64,000 bases of DNA, from positions 1 through 64,000 of the forward strand of contig NZ_FNEY01000018.1 of the NCBI RefSeq assembly GCF_900100305.1, given 5' to 3'. Positions 7,505 to 16,674 of this stretch are shown here, piece after piece. Position 1 is the stretch's first letter; the number at the start of each line of letters is the position of its first letter. This stretch comes from Paracidovorax citrulli. GTDB taxonomy: Bacteria; Pseudomonadota; Gammaproteobacteria; Burkholderiales; Burkholderiaceae_C. The notes beneath the pieces are model-generated. The model saw only the letters and a program-made list of their open reading frames with translations, had not been told where the DNA came from and ran no database searches. A program made the translations under genes and the position numbers.

Positions 7505-7999
7505 TCAGGGCGCGGGCCGGGCGAGTTCCGCCTCGATGTCGTCGGCGAGCGACGCGGGCTTGTCGGTGGGCGCGTAGCGGCGGACCACCTGGCCGTCCCG
7601 GCCGATCAGGAACTTGGTGAAGTTCCACTTGATGGCCTTGGTGCCCAGCAGGCCCGGGGCCTCCGCGGTCAGCCAGCGGTAGAGCGGCGGCGCCCCGGAT
7701 CCGTTCACGTCGATCTTGGCCATCATCGGGAAATCGACACCGTAGTTGCGCTGGCAGAACGCGGCGATTTCCCCGTTCGATCCGGGGTCCTGCCGGCCGA
7801 ACTGGTTGCAAGGAAAGCCCAGCACGACGAGCCCCCGGCCCGCATAGCGCTGGTGCAACTCCTGCAGTCCCGCGAACTGCGGCGTGAAGCCGCAGGCGCT
7901 GGCGGTGTTCACGATGAGCAGCACGCGGCCCGCGTACTGGCGCAGCGGCACCGCCTGGCCGTCCATCTGCAGGGCGTCGAAGTCGTAGGCGGAGGTCAT
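7505..7999 (-). CDS. Glutathione peroxidase family protein
   Basis: 164 residues from MTSAYDF; the upstream in-frame ATG would add an unconserved extension, and a GGGAGA ribosome-binding site precedes 7999. It reduces hydroperoxides using glutathione or thioredoxin. The signature NTASACGFTPQF places a cysteine (about C36) where mammalian enzymes have selenocysteine. GFPCNQFG and WNFTKFLI supply the conserved Gln and Trp of the catalytic tetrad. The second cysteine in GFPCNQFG is typical of bacterial GPx. It stands alone, convergent with the putative immunity gene. Confidence 0.93.
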   Translation of the reverse strand: MTSAYDFDALQMDGQAVPLRQYAGRVLLIVNTASACGFTPQFAGLQELHQRYAGRGLVVLGFPCNQFGRQDPGSNGEIAAFCQRNYGVDFPMMAKIDVNGSGAPPLYRWLTAEAPGLLGTKAIKWNFTKFLIGRDGQVVRRYAPTDKPASLADDIEAELARPAP

Positions 8000-8087
8000 C
8001 TCGGCATCTCCCGGCGAAGAAGGGCCCGCGACGGCGGGTTTCGCGCCCATTGTCGCAAGGACCGCCGCAGCCTGTCAGCCTGATGCT

Positions 8088-8963
8088 TCAGCGCCGCTGC
8101 AGGGAGGCCAGGAGTGCGGCCAGCACGATCATTCCGCCGCCCAGCAGCGTGCGCGGCTGCAGCGCGGCCGCCGACAGCAGCACCGACGACACGCTGGCGA
8201 ACACCACTTCCGAGAGCATTACGATCGCCGTCGTGCCCGCCGCCAGCCGGGAAGCGCCGAATTGCAGCGCCCAGTTGCCCAGCAGCAGCAGGCCCGCGAG
8301 CAGCGCCGCCGTGGCCATCCAGGTGATGTTTGGAGCGGGAAAGGGCTCCACCACGCCCGCGCGCAGGCCGATCGCGCCCACCACCAGCGCCATCAGCATG
8401 CAGCCGCCGAACATCGAGAACATGCGGGCCTGCCCCGGCACCCCGTGCAGGCGCCGCAGCGTGACATTGGTGAGCGCGAACATGAAGCCGCCCAGCAGGG
8501 CGAGTCCGTCGGCCATCGACAGTCCGCGCAGCAGCTCCCGCGCGGAGGCGTCCCCGGGCCAGATCACCAGCACCACGCCTGCGAAAGCCAGCACCAGCCG
8601 CGCGAGCGCCCCGGCCGTGGGCCGTTCGCCGAGCACCTTCCAGGCCAGCAGCACCGCCCAGGCGGGCATGAGATAGAACAGCAGGATCACGCGCACGACG
8701 TCGCCCACGGTGACCGCCCAGTTGAAGGCCACGTTGTTCAGGCCCGAACTGAAGGCGAGCAGCCAGAGCTGCGGATGCGCGCGTACCTGCGCCCAGATGC
8801 CCGGGCGCAGCGCCAGCAGCGCGATCAGCACGCCGCAGTACATCACCGCCGTGGCCCAGAGAGGGTGCAGGCCGGACGCGTGCATCAGCCGGAAGGGCCA
8901 CCATGCCAGCCCCCAGACGAAGGCGTTGAGCAGCAGGGCGAGGACGGGCAGCGGAGAAGTCAT
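8088..8963 (-). CDS. EamA/DMT-family permease
   Basis: 291 residues from MTSPLPVLALLL, with about ten hydrophobic segments arranged as two EamA repeats. Typical features are NAFVWGLAWWPFRLM at the start and WKVLGERPTAGALARLVLAFAGVVLV closing the first half. The family exports amino acids, nucleosides or drugs; the substrate cannot be deduced. A longer in-frame start at 9047 would add 28 Arg-rich residues and is unlikely. It is followed at 8087 by the gpx leader and preceded by lplT on the same strand (93-bp gap). Confidence 0.85.
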   Translation of the reverse strand: MTSPLPVLALLLNAFVWGLAWWPFRLMHASGLHPLWATAVMYCGVLIALLALRPGIWAQVRAHPQLWLLAFSSGLNNVAFNWAVTVGDVVRVILLFYLMPAWAVLLAWKVLGERPTAGALARLVLAFAGVVLVIWPGDASARELLRGLSMADGLALLGGFMFALTNVTLRRLHGVPGQARMFSMFGGCMLMALVVGAIGLRAGVVEPFPAPNITWMATAALLAGLLLLGNWALQFGASRLAAGTTAIVMLSEVVFASVSSVLLSAAALQPRTLLGGGMIVLAALLASLQRR

Positions 8964-9056
8964 GGAAAGGATCCGGACGGCCGCCGATTCCGCCGGATGC
9001 CTCCGGCATCGCATGCCGCGGCCCCGCTCCGGAGACGGCCCGGGCAAAGCCGGCCG

Positions 9057-10337
9057 TCAATGGTGGTGGTCGTGCCGGGCGATGTGCAGCAGGTGCTCCA
9101 CCTCGTCGTGATGGCGGGTGCAATTGTGGATGTGCCAGCGCCGGATCACCCACATCACGCCCGCCACCACCAGCCCGAAGGCGGTGATCGCGCCGAACAC
9201 CGACAGTCCCATCTTGAGCGACAGGCTGTAGAACGCGCCCAGCCCGAGGATGGCGGCCTGTTCATTGAAATTCTGCACGGCGATGGACCGGCCGGCGCCC
9301 ATGAGGTTGTGGCCGCGGTGCTGCAGCAGCGCGTTCATGGGCACGACGAGGTAGCCGCCCAGGCCGCCCAGGAGGATCAGGAAGGGGATGGCGATCCAGA
9401 TGCTCTTGATGAACACCATCAGGATCAGCAGCACACCCATCGCGATGCCCAGCGGGATGACCTTGGTGGCCATGTCCAGGCGCATGCGCATGGAGGCCAC
9501 GATCGCGCCCGCGGCGGTACCGATGGCCACCACGCCGGTGAGCGCCGAGGCCTGGGTGGTGTTGTAGGCCAGCGCGGCGGCCGCCCAGGCCAGCACGATG
9601 AACTTCAGGTTGCCGCCGGCACCCCAGAAAAGGGTGGTGGTGGCCAGCGAGATCTGCCCGAGCTTGTCGCGCCAGAGGCGATTGTTGCAGGCCCAGAAAT
9701 CGGGCAGCAGCGCCAGTGGGTTGCCCGGCATGGGGCGCATCTCGACGCCGGTGTGCGGAATGCGGGTGTTGAACCAGGCGGCGGCGAGATAGACGGCGAT
9801 GAGCGTGGCGATGGCCGCCTCGGCCGCGGTGTCCACGCCGGTGTCCACGAAAGGGAGGTCCACCGACAGCAGCCAGCCGGAGATGTTGGGCCCCACCAGC
9901 TGGCCGCCCAGCAGCACGCCCAGGATGATGGAGGCGATCGTGAGGCCCTCGATCCAGCCGTTGGCCTTGACCAGCTGCGAGGCCGGCAGCAGCTCGGTGA
10001 GGATGCCGTACTTGGCGGGGGAGTAGGCGGCGGCCCCCAGCCCCACCACCGCATAGGCGATGAGCGGGTGGGAGCCGAACAGCATCATGAGGCACCCGAC
10101 GACCTTGATCGCGTTGCTCACGAACATGACCTTGCCCTTGGGCATCGCGTCCGCGAAGGCGCCCACGAAGGGCGCCAGCACCACGTAGAACAGGGCGAAC
10201 ATCGGCACCAGCGCGGCCCGCTGCCATTCCGGGGAGCCATTGGTGCGCAGCAGTTCGACGGCCGCCACGAAGAGTGCGTTGTCGGCCAGCGAGCTGCAGA
10301 ACTGCGCCGACATGATGGTGTAGAAACCGCGCTTCAT
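9057..10337 (-). CDS. lplT: Lysophospholipid transporter LplT (MFS)
   Basis: 426 residues. LplT flips lysophospholipids across the inner membrane for re-acylation. The N-terminus MKRGFYTIMSAQFCSSLADNAL and the segments FADAMPKGKVMF and AAAYSPAKYGILTELLPASQLVKANGW match the family. Twelve membrane helices are plausible. The C-terminus is unusually histidine-rich (IRRWHIHNCTRHH, ending HDHHH), which may bind metal. No acyltransferase (aas) is fused or adjacent. The gene is divergent from alr, with a perfect 8-bp hairpin in the 139-bp gap. Confidence 0.9.
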   Translation of the reverse strand: MKRGFYTIMSAQFCSSLADNALFVAAVELLRTNGSPEWQRAALVPMFALFYVVLAPFVGAFADAMPKGKVMFVSNAIKVVGCLMMLFGSHPLIAYAVVGLGAAAYSPAKYGILTELLPASQLVKANGWIEGLTIASIILGVLLGGQLVGPNISGWLLSVDLPFVDTGVDTAAEAAIATLIAVYLAAAWFNTRIPHTGVEMRPMPGNPLALLPDFWACNNRLWRDKLGQISLATTTLFWGAGGNLKFIVLAWAAAALAYNTTQASALTGVVAIGTAAGAIVASMRMRLDMATKVIPLGIAMGVLLILMVFIKSIWIAIPFLILLGGLGGYLVVPMNALLQHRGHNLMGAGRSIAVQNFNEQAAILGLGAFYSLSLKMGLSVFGAITAFGLVVAGVMWVIRRWHIHNCTRHHDEVEHLLHIARHDHHH

Positions 10338-10353
10338 CGAATGGCTGGGGAGT

Positions 10354-10372
10354 GCATCAGTGGAACTGATGC
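10354..10372. promoter_or_regulatory. Perfect dyad GCATCAGT-GGA-ACTGATGC between lplT and alr
   Basis: Eight-base perfect arms (10354-10361 and 10365-10372) with a three-base centre, 17 bp upstream of the lplT start codon. In lplT mRNA it would form a hairpin close to the start; in DNA it could be a repressor site. It is not followed by a U-run in either direction, so it is not a standard terminator. Confidence 0.45.
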
Positions 10373-10476
10373 CCTGTTAAATCTCGGAACCGGCTGCAAG
10401 TGACTGGCGGTTATATCACGCGCCCCGTGCGCTCCAATGCCAGAATTCCCTCCTTTTCGCCCGCCGTTCCGTCCCC

Positions 10477-11586
10477 ATGCCGCGCCCCATACAAGCCACC
10501 ATCCACACTGCTGCACTGCAGCAAAACCTGGCGCGTGCCCGTGCCGCCGCGCCCGACGCCCGCGTATGGGCCGTGGTCAAGGCCAACGCCTACGGCCACG
10601 GCATCGAGCGCGCCTTCGAGGGGCTGCGCGGCGCGGACGGCTTCGCGCTGCTGGATTTGGGCGAGGCAGAGCGGGTGCGCCAGCTGGGATGGCGGGGGCC
10701 CATCCTGCTGCTGGAAGGGGTGTTCGAGCCGCGAGACCTCGAGCTGTGCTCGCGCCTGTCGCTCTGGCACGCGGTGCACTGCGACGAGCAGATCGACTGG
10801 CTTTCCGCGCACAAGACGCATGCGCCGCACCGGGTTTTCCTCAAGATGAATTCGGGAATGAACCGCCTGGGCTTCCCTCCCGCGCGCTACCGGGCGGCCT
10901 GGGCGCGCCTGAATGCACTGCCGCAGGTGGACGAGATCTCCTTCATGACCCACTTCAGCGACGCCGACGGGCCGCGGGGCATCGCCCACCAGATCGATGC
11001 CTTCTGCACTGCCACGCAGGACTTGCCGGGCGAGCGCACGGTCAGCAACAGCGCGGCCACCCTGCGGCATGCCGGCGGCGATGCGCGGGTGCGCGGCGAC
11101 TGGGTGCGCGCTGGCATCGTGCTCTACGGCAGTGCCGCCGACCACCCCGAGCACACGGCTGCGCACTGGGGCCTCGCACCCACCATGACGCTGTCGGCGC
11201 GCATCATCGGCACCCAGCAGCTGCAGGCCGGGGATACGGTGGGCTACGGCTCGTCCTTCACCGCGGACCGGCCGATGACCATCGGCGTGGTGGCCTGCGG
11301 CTATGCCGACGGCTACCCGCGCCATGCCCCCACGGGCACGCCGGTGCTGGTGAACGGCGTGCGCACCCGCACCGTGGGCCGGGTGAGCATGGACATGATC
11401 ACGGTGGACCTCACGCCGCTGCACGAGGCCGGCGTGGAGGCGGGCGTGGGCAGCGAGGCCACCCTGTGGGGCCGCGCGTCGTGCGGGGCCGTGCTGTGCA
11501 TCGACGAGGTGGCGCAGGCGGCGGGCACGGTGGGCTACGAGCTGATGTGCGCCCTGGCCCCGCGCGTGCCGGTGGTGGTGGACTGA
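10477..11586 (+). CDS. alr: Alanine racemase
   Basis: 369 residues. It is a PLP-dependent enzyme interconverting L- and D-alanine for peptidoglycan. The PLP lysine lies in [11 protein letters not shown] (K35), NSGMNRLGF and ADGYPRHAP are conserved barrel segments, and the catalytic tyrosine of the C-terminal domain lies in [24 protein letters not shown] is also typical. The length matches the family. It is divergent from lplT and followed after 3 bp by a membrane-protein gene, probably co-transcribed. Confidence 0.95.
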   Translation: MPRPIQATIHTAALQQNLARARAAAPDARVWAVVKANAYGHGIERAFEGLRGADGFALLDLGEAERVRQLGWRGPILLLEGVFEPRDLELCSRLSLWHAVHCDEQIDWLSAHKTHAPHRVFLKMNSGMNRLGFPPARYRAAWARLNALPQVDEISFMTHFSDADGPRGIAHQIDAFCTATQDLPGERTVSNSAATLRHAGGDARVRGDWVRAGIVLYGSAADHPEHTAAHWGLAPTMTLSARIIGTQQLQAGDTVGYGSSFTADRPMTIGVVACGYADGYPRHAPTGTPVLVNGVRTRTVGRVSMDMITVDLTPLHEAGVEAGVGSEATLWGRASCGAVLCIDEVAQAAGTVGYELMCALAPRVPVVVD

Positions 11587-11589
11587 CCG

Positions 11590-12462
11590 GTGCGCGGCAA
11601 GGCCCGGCCCGGACAGCGCTCCGGCGGCTCGAACTGGCGCCGCGTGCGCACGCCCGGGCGCACGCTGGAGGCCTCGCTGCTGAACCGCTACCGGCTGCGC
11701 ATGCACGGCTGGTGCATCGGTGCCTTCATGATGGCCTTCATGTGGGCGGTTTCGCACACGCAGATGGTGCTGGGCGTGGAGTCGCTCGCCGTGCGCTACC
11801 TCGCCACGCTCGGAGCCGGCTACGTCGCCTACCTGCTGGTGCTGCGGCTCTGGGCGGCGCGGCTGGTGGGGCCGCCTGCCGGCGACCGGCCGCGGAACCA
11901 GGACGGGGAGGGCGTGGATCCTTCCAGCGGCGTTGATGTCGCCGATGTGGCCGAAGCCCTCCATGACGCAGGCGACCTTGCCGCCCGCATGGCGCGCGGC
12001 GCCAGCGGACGCTCGCCCGCGCTGCCGCGGTCCGGCGGGGGTGATTTCGCCGGTGCCGGGGCCGATGGAAACTTCGGCGATGCCTTGGGCGACATGGCGG
12101 GCAACGCGCTGGGCGCTGCGGCGGATGCCGACGAGGGCGCGGTGGTGGTCGTGCCCGTAGTGGCGATCTTCCTCATCGGCGCGGCCGTGCTGTTCGGGGC
12201 GGGGGCGCTCGCGCTGCTGTACTTCGGCTTCGATGTGCTGCTGGCCGTGGCGGTGGAACTGGCGTTTTCCTACGCCACGGCACGTGCCGCCATGGGCGTG
12301 GAGCGCGCTGGCTGGCTCGCGGCCGCCGTGCGCCTCACCTGGAAGCCCCTGCTGGGCGCGCTGCTGTGCGCCGTGGTGCTCGGGGCCGCGCTCGACCGCT
12401 TCCTGCCCGAGGCGCGGTCGCTGCCGCAGGCGGTGCGCATGCTCCAGGGTGGCCACCGCTGA
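11590..12462 (+). CDS. Uncharacterised membrane protein downstream of alr
   Basis: 290 residues from a GTG start three bases after the alr stop. Two hydrophobic segments lie near residues 45-65 and 70-90. They are followed by a long polar, Ala/Gly/Asp-rich linker (about 100-185), then two or three strongly hydrophobic helices (AVVVVPVVAIFLIGAAVLFGAGALALLYFGFD and beyond) and a final helix before the C-terminus. I recognise no family. The codon usage and GC-rich third positions look like real coding sequence. The close spacing implies co-expression with alr, but no role can be proposed. Confidence 0.6.
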   Translation: MRGKARPGQRSGGSNWRRVRTPGRTLEASLLNRYRLRMHGWCIGAFMMAFMWAVSHTQMVLGVESLAVRYLATLGAGYVAYLLVLRLWAARLVGPPAGDRPRNQDGEGVDPSSGVDVADVAEALHDAGDLAARMARGASGRSPALPRSGGGDFAGAGADGNFGDALGDMAGNALGAAADADEGAVVVVPVVAIFLIGAAVLFGAGALALLYFGFDVLLAVAVELAFSYATARAAMGVERAGWLAAAVRLTWKPLLGALLCAVVLGAALDRFLPEARSLPQAVRMLQGGHR

Positions 12463-12619
12463 AGCTGCGACGTGGACGCGGGTGGGTTGCGCCTGTGTCC
12501 GCCGCCCGCGTATCCGCCTGCATATCGATACAACCACAAAGTCGTTCTGCGCGCAGGGCCGGCTTGGCATAGTGGCTGCCTCGCTGCGGAGCAGCCCATC
12601 CCGAGACCAGGACACCACC

Positions 12620-14215
12620 ATGCGATTTTCCCGCACCCTTCTGGCGGCCTCCCTCGCGGCCGCGCTCACGGCGGCCCTGCCGCTGGCCACGCAGGCCGCC
12701 ACCTTCCGCTTCGCCCGTTCGGCCGACGTGACCACCTGGGACGTGCATGCCCACAACGTGGGCCCGAACAACGTGCTGCATTCGGCCGTGTACGAGACGC
12801 TGGTCGAATACAACAGCAAGACCTTCAAGCCCGAGCCGCAGCTGGCCACCGCCTGGAAGCAGGTGAGCCCGACACAGCTGCGCCTCACCCTGCGCCAGGG
12901 CGTGAAGTTCAGCGACGGCTCGCCGCTCACGGCCGAGGACGTGAAGTTCTCGCTGGAGCGCGCGAAGGCCAAGACCTCCAACTACGCGGTGTACGCGCAG
13001 GGCATCGACCGCGTGCAGGTGGTGGATGCGCAGACGATCGACATCTTCTCGGACGTGCCCAACCCCGTGCTGGTGAACCAGCTCACCGAGCTGCGCATCC
13101 TGAGCAAGCCCTGGGCCGAGAAGAACAACGCCCTCACGCCCAAGGACATCAAGACCAGCGACGAGCCCTACACCCACCGCAACGCGCTCGGCACGGGGCC
13201 GTTCGTGCTCAAGTCGTGGTCGCCCGACCAGCGCACCGTGCTCGCGGCCAACCCCTACTGGTGGGGCAAGGGCAAATTCGCAGGCAACGTGACCGATGTG
13301 GTCTATACCCCGATCAAGTCCGATGCGACCCGAACCGCGGCGCTGCTGTCGGGCGAGGTGGACTTCGTGCTCGATCCCAGCCCGCAGGATATCGCCCGCG
13401 TGCGCCAGACGCCGGGCTTCAAGGTGCTGGAAGGCCCGGAAAACCGCACGCTGTTCCTGGGCCTGGACCAGTTCCGCGAGGAGCTGCCCGGATCGAACGT
13501 GAAGGGAAAGAACCCGCTCAAGGACGTGCGCGTGCGCCGCGCCCTCTACCAGGCGATCGACATCCAGACCATCCAGCGCGTGACGCTGCGCGGCCTCGCG
13601 CAGCCCACGGGCGCGCTGATCGCGCGGCAGGTCAACGGCTGGACGCAGAAGGCCGATGCGCGCTGGCCCTACGACCCCGCCGCCGCGCAGAAGCTGCTGG
13701 CCGACGCGGGCTATCCGCAGGGCTTCGAGGTCGATTTCGCGTGCAGCGCGGGCCGCTACACGAACGACGAGCAGCTCTGCCAGGCGATCACGGCGCAATG
13801 GGCCAAGGTGGGCGTGCGCGCCAAGCTGCGCACCCAGCCGTTCGCCACGTATTTCCCGATGATCCAGCGCAACGAGGCCAGCATCTACCTGCTGGGCTGG
13901 GGCGTGCCGACCTTCGACGCGTTCTATTCGCTGCAGTCGCTGGTCCGCTCGCCCGGCGCGGGCGGCGACGGCAATTTCAACCTGGGCCGCTTCTCCGATC
14001 CGCAGCAGGACGCTTTGATCGAGCGCATCAAGAAGGAAACCGATGCCGCCACGCGCAACGGCCTCATCGAGCAGGCCCTGCTGAAGGACCACGAGCTGGT
14101 CTCGCACATCCCGCTCTACAACCAGATCATTCCCTGGGCCGCCACCCAGAAGGTGGAACTGCCGCACCGCGCCGACAACCGCATCGACTGGCGCGTGCTG
14201 AAGGTGGCGAAGTAA
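12620..14215 (+). CDS. Peptide/oligopeptide ABC-transporter substrate-binding protein (SBP_bac_5)
   Basis: 531 residues with a Sec signal (MRFSRTLLAASLAAALTAAL, cut near TQAA). The DppA/OppA fold is evident from FARSADVTTWDVHAHN, LRQGVKFSDGSPLTAEDVKFSLER, GTGPFVLKSWSPDQ, the VRRALYQAID segment and PYDPAAAQKLLADAGYPQG. It binds peptides or related solutes in the periplasm. No permease or ATPase gene is adjacent, so it must work with components encoded elsewhere or act as an orphan receptor. The upstream 157 bp contain a moderately AT-rich stretch (about 12530-12550) that could hold its promoter. Confidence 0.9.
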   Translation: MRFSRTLLAASLAAALTAALPLATQAATFRFARSADVTTWDVHAHNVGPNNVLHSAVYETLVEYNSKTFKPEPQLATAWKQVSPTQLRLTLRQGVKFSDGSPLTAEDVKFSLERAKAKTSNYAVYAQGIDRVQVVDAQTIDIFSDVPNPVLVNQLTELRILSKPWAEKNNALTPKDIKTSDEPYTHRNALGTGPFVLKSWSPDQRTVLAANPYWWGKGKFAGNVTDVVYTPIKSDATRTAALLSGEVDFVLDPSPQDIARVRQTPGFKVLEGPENRTLFLGLDQFREELPGSNVKGKNPLKDVRVRRALYQAIDIQTIQRVTLRGLAQPTGALIARQVNGWTQKADARWPYDPAAAQKLLADAGYPQGFEVDFACSAGRYTNDEQLCQAITAQWAKVGVRAKLRTQPFATYFPMIQRNEASIYLLGWGVPTFDAFYSLQSLVRSPGAGGDGNFNLGRFSDPQQDALIERIKKETDAATRNGLIEQALLKDHELVSHIPLYNQIIPWAATQKVELPHRADNRIDWRVLKVAK

Positions 14216-14257
14216 GCGGCCGGCGTACGGGGCGCTCGACGCCGGTGGTGGCCGCCG

Positions 14258-15523
14258 TCAGCCGGTGACCGTGCCGCTGGCCTCGCCCAGCCCGATGCGC
14301 GCCGCGCCTTCGCGCTCGCACCAGCCGCGCAGCGTGACGGTGTCGCCGTCCTCCAGGAAGCTGCGCTCCTCGCCGGACGGCAGGCGCACGGGCTGGCGGC
14401 CGGCCGCGGCCAGCTCCAGCAGGGAGCCTGCCTCCTGCGGGCCGGGGCCCGACAGCGTGCCCGAGCCGAGCAGGTCGCCACTGTGCAGGTTGCAGCCGTT
14501 CACCGTGTGGTGCGCCACCAGTTGCGCGGGTGTCCAGTAGGCGGCGCGCGTGGTGTCGGTGCGCGAGAGCACCGCGGGCGGCAGGCCCTCGGCGCGCATG
14601 CGCTCCGTCTGCAGCAGCACTTCGAGCGTGATCGCGAAAGCGCCCGCGGCGCGGTGGTCGGGAGAATCCAGGTAGGACAGCGGCTGCGGATCTTCTTCGG
14701 GCCTTGTGAAGGGCGCGCGGAAGGGCGCGAGCGCCTCCAGCGTCACCACCCAGGGCGAGAGGGTGCTCGCGAAGTTCTTCGAGAGAAAAGGGCCCAGCGG
14801 CTGGTATTCCCAGTCCTGGATGTCGCGCGCGCTCCAGTCGTTGAAGAGCGCGACGCCGAACAGGTGGTCCTCCGCCTCGCCGATGCCGATGGGCTCGCCC
14901 TGCGCATTGCCCGTGCCGACGAACCAGCCCAGCTCCAGTTCGTAGTCCAGCCGCCGGCTGGGCGCGAGCACGGGGGCCGCGGCCTCGGGGGCCTTGAGCT
15001 GGCCGCGGGGACGCCGCACCGCCGCGCCGCTCACGCCGATGGAGGACGCGCGGCCGTGGTAGCCGATCGGCACCCACTGGTAGTTGGGCAGCAGCGGGTT
15101 GTCGGGGCGGAACTGCCGGCCCACGTTGGTGGCGTGGTGCACGCTGGTGTAGAAGTCGGTGTAGTCGCCGATGCGGCAGGGCATGAGCATCCCGGTGCCC
15201 GCCTGCGGCAGCAGCGCGTCCTGCCATGCGGCCTGCTGCGCGCTGCCGGCGGCGAGGCCCTGCGAAAGGCGCGTCCGCAAGGCCCGGCGCGCCTGCGGCC
15301 CTGCGGCCATCAGCGCGTTCATGTCGTCGCCGGCCACGAGGCCGGCGGCCTGGAGATCCAGGATCCGGTCGCCGATGGCCACGCCGATGCGGGCGCTGCC
15401 GTCGTGCGCGCGGAAGCGACCGAAGGGCAGGTTCTGGATGGGAAAATCGCAGCCCGCGGCGTTGGCGGATTCGACCCAGCTGCGCAGGGACGGGTCATGG
15501 GTGGCGTCGGTGTGCTGTGGCAT
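14258..15523 (-). CDS. fahA: Fumarylacetoacetase
   Basis: 421 residues. It hydrolyses fumarylacetoacetate to fumarate and acetoacetate, the last step of tyrosine/homogentisate breakdown. The N-terminal SH3-like domain (FPIQNLPFGRF) precedes the FAH domain with DYTDFYTSVHHATNVG, YHGRASSIGVSG, LDYELELGWFVG and FNDWSARDIQDWEYQPLGPF, which hold the metal and catalytic residues. The gene lies 27 bp after the tctC-type gene on the same strand, suggesting an operon with an uptake receptor. hmgA is not in the window. Confidence 0.95.
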   Translation of the reverse strand: MPQHTDATHDPSLRSWVESANAAGCDFPIQNLPFGRFRAHDGSARIGVAIGDRILDLQAAGLVAGDDMNALMAAGPQARRALRTRLSQGLAAGSAQQAAWQDALLPQAGTGMLMPCRIGDYTDFYTSVHHATNVGRQFRPDNPLLPNYQWVPIGYHGRASSIGVSGAAVRRPRGQLKAPEAAAPVLAPSRRLDYELELGWFVGTGNAQGEPIGIGEAEDHLFGVALFNDWSARDIQDWEYQPLGPFLSKNFASTLSPWVVTLEALAPFRAPFTRPEEDPQPLSYLDSPDHRAAGAFAITLEVLLQTERMRAEGLPPAVLSRTDTTRAAYWTPAQLVAHHTVNGCNLHSGDLLGSGTLSGPGPQEAGSLLELAAAGRQPVRLPSGEERSFLEDGDTVTLRGWCEREGAARIGLGEASGTVTG

Positions 15524-15550
15524 GGCGGGTCCTTGCTGGACAGGGTCCGG

Positions 15551-16555
15551 TCAGTCGGCGGTCATCCCGGCCGCGCGGGCCACCTGACCCAGGCGGTCGT
15601 ACTCGCGCAGCGTCAGTGCTCCCAGTTCGGCCGCGGAGGAGCCGCGCGGCGTGAAGCCGGCGGCCTGCAGGCGGTCTTTCACCGCGGGGTCGGCCAGCGC
15701 TTCCTGCAGGGCCTTCTCCAGCCGCTGTACCACGGCGGCCGGCATGCCCGCGGGGCCATAGACCCCGAACCACGGTTCCACCGCATAGCCGGCCAGTCCC
15801 GCTTCGGCCAGGGTGGGCACGTCGGGCAGCGCGGGCGAGCGCTGCGATCCGGCCACGGCCAGCGCACGCAGCTTGCCGGCCTGGATGTGCGGCAGCGAGG
15901 CCGGCAGGTTGTCGAAGGCCACGGGCACCTGGCCCGCGATCAGGTCGGTGATGAGCGGCGCGCTGCCCTTGTAGGGCACGTGCGTCCATTCGGTCTTGCT
16001 CAACTGGCCGAACAGCACGCCGGCCAGGTGCATGGAGGTGCCCGCGCCCGCGGTGGAGAACGGCAGGCCCGGATGCTTGCGCGCGTAGTCGATCAGCTCG
16101 GCCACGTTCTTCACGGGCAGCGCGGGGCCGGCCTCCAGCACGATGGTCGATTGGCCCAGCAGGCCCACGGGCGTGAAGTCCTTGCGCGGGTCGAAGGGCA
16201 TCTTCTTGTAGATGTGCGGATTCAGCGCGTTGGTGGAGATCGCGCCCATGCCCACGGTGTAGCCGTCGGGCGCGGCCTTGGCGACCGCATCCATGCCGAT
16301 GTTGCCGCCCGCGCCGCCGCGGTTGTCGATCACCACGGGCTGGCCCAGCGTCTGCGCCATGCGCGCGCCCACCGTGCGCACCACGAGGTCCGTGGTGCCG
16401 CCGGCCGCGTAGGGCACGATGAAGCGGACGGGGCGGGAGGGGAACGCTTCCTGCGCGGCCAGGGAACCGGCGGCGGCGCCCAGCAGCAGGGCCGCGGCGG
16501 CGCGCATCGCCACGCGGCGCGGCATGCAGGGGGAAGCGGAAGGGATGGAACGCAT
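15551..16555 (-). CDS. Bug/TctC-family tripartite tricarboxylate transporter substrate-binding protein
   Basis: 334 residues from MRSIPSASP; an AGGAG site lies seven bases upstream of 16555. The signal peptide ends near GSLAAQ. The mature protein shows the family pattern: FPSRPVRFIVPYAAGGTTD, VVIDNRGGAGGNIGMDAVAKA, DGYTVGMG, and later THVPYKGSAPLITDL and GKLRALAVAG. These periplasmic receptors bind carboxylates. Together with fahA downstream and a divergent IclR regulator, it probably captures an aromatic or organic acid catabolised through homogentisate. No TctA/TctB membrane subunits are nearby. Confidence 0.9.
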   Translation of the reverse strand: MRSIPSASPCMPRRVAMRAAAALLLGAAAGSLAAQEAFPSRPVRFIVPYAAGGTTDLVVRTVGARMAQTLGQPVVIDNRGGAGGNIGMDAVAKAAPDGYTVGMGAISTNALNPHIYKKMPFDPRKDFTPVGLLGQSTIVLEAGPALPVKNVAELIDYARKHPGLPFSTAGAGTSMHLAGVLFGQLSKTEWTHVPYKGSAPLITDLIAGQVPVAFDNLPASLPHIQAGKLRALAVAGSQRSPALPDVPTLAEAGLAGYAVEPWFGVYGPAGMPAAVVQRLEKALQEALADPAVKDRLQAAGFTPRGSSAAELGALTLREYDRLGQVARAAGMTAD

Positions 16556-16614
16556 GCGGTCTCCTGGTGGTGGTTGCCGCGATTGTTGCCAGCCTTCCCG
16601 GCCGCGCCAGCGGT

Positions 16615-16633
16615 TTGTCCACGGTGTGGACAA
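16615..16633. promoter_or_regulatory. Perfect palindrome TTGTCCAC-GGT-GTGGACAA, probable IclR operator
   Basis: A 19-bp dyad with 8-bp perfect arms centred in the 119-bp gap between the divergent tctC-type gene (start 16555) and the IclR-type gene (start 16675). Position and symmetry fit an operator controlling both genes. IclR family members typically bind 12- to 16-bp palindromes in such gaps. Confidence 0.7.
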
Positions 16634-16674
16634 GAAGCGGCGGGATTCCATTCCCCTCCGGGTATGCTGGCGCC

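Noticed and set aside
8262-10403. A 713-codon plus-strand frame antisense to the DMT permease and lplT
   Set aside because: Composition is dominated by His, Gln, Arg and Gly, and no domain is visible; both minus-strand genes are clear.
10411-12981. An 856-codon minus-strand frame opposite alr
   Set aside because: It is an antisense shadow of alr and its neighbour, with Arg/His-rich low-complexity sequence.
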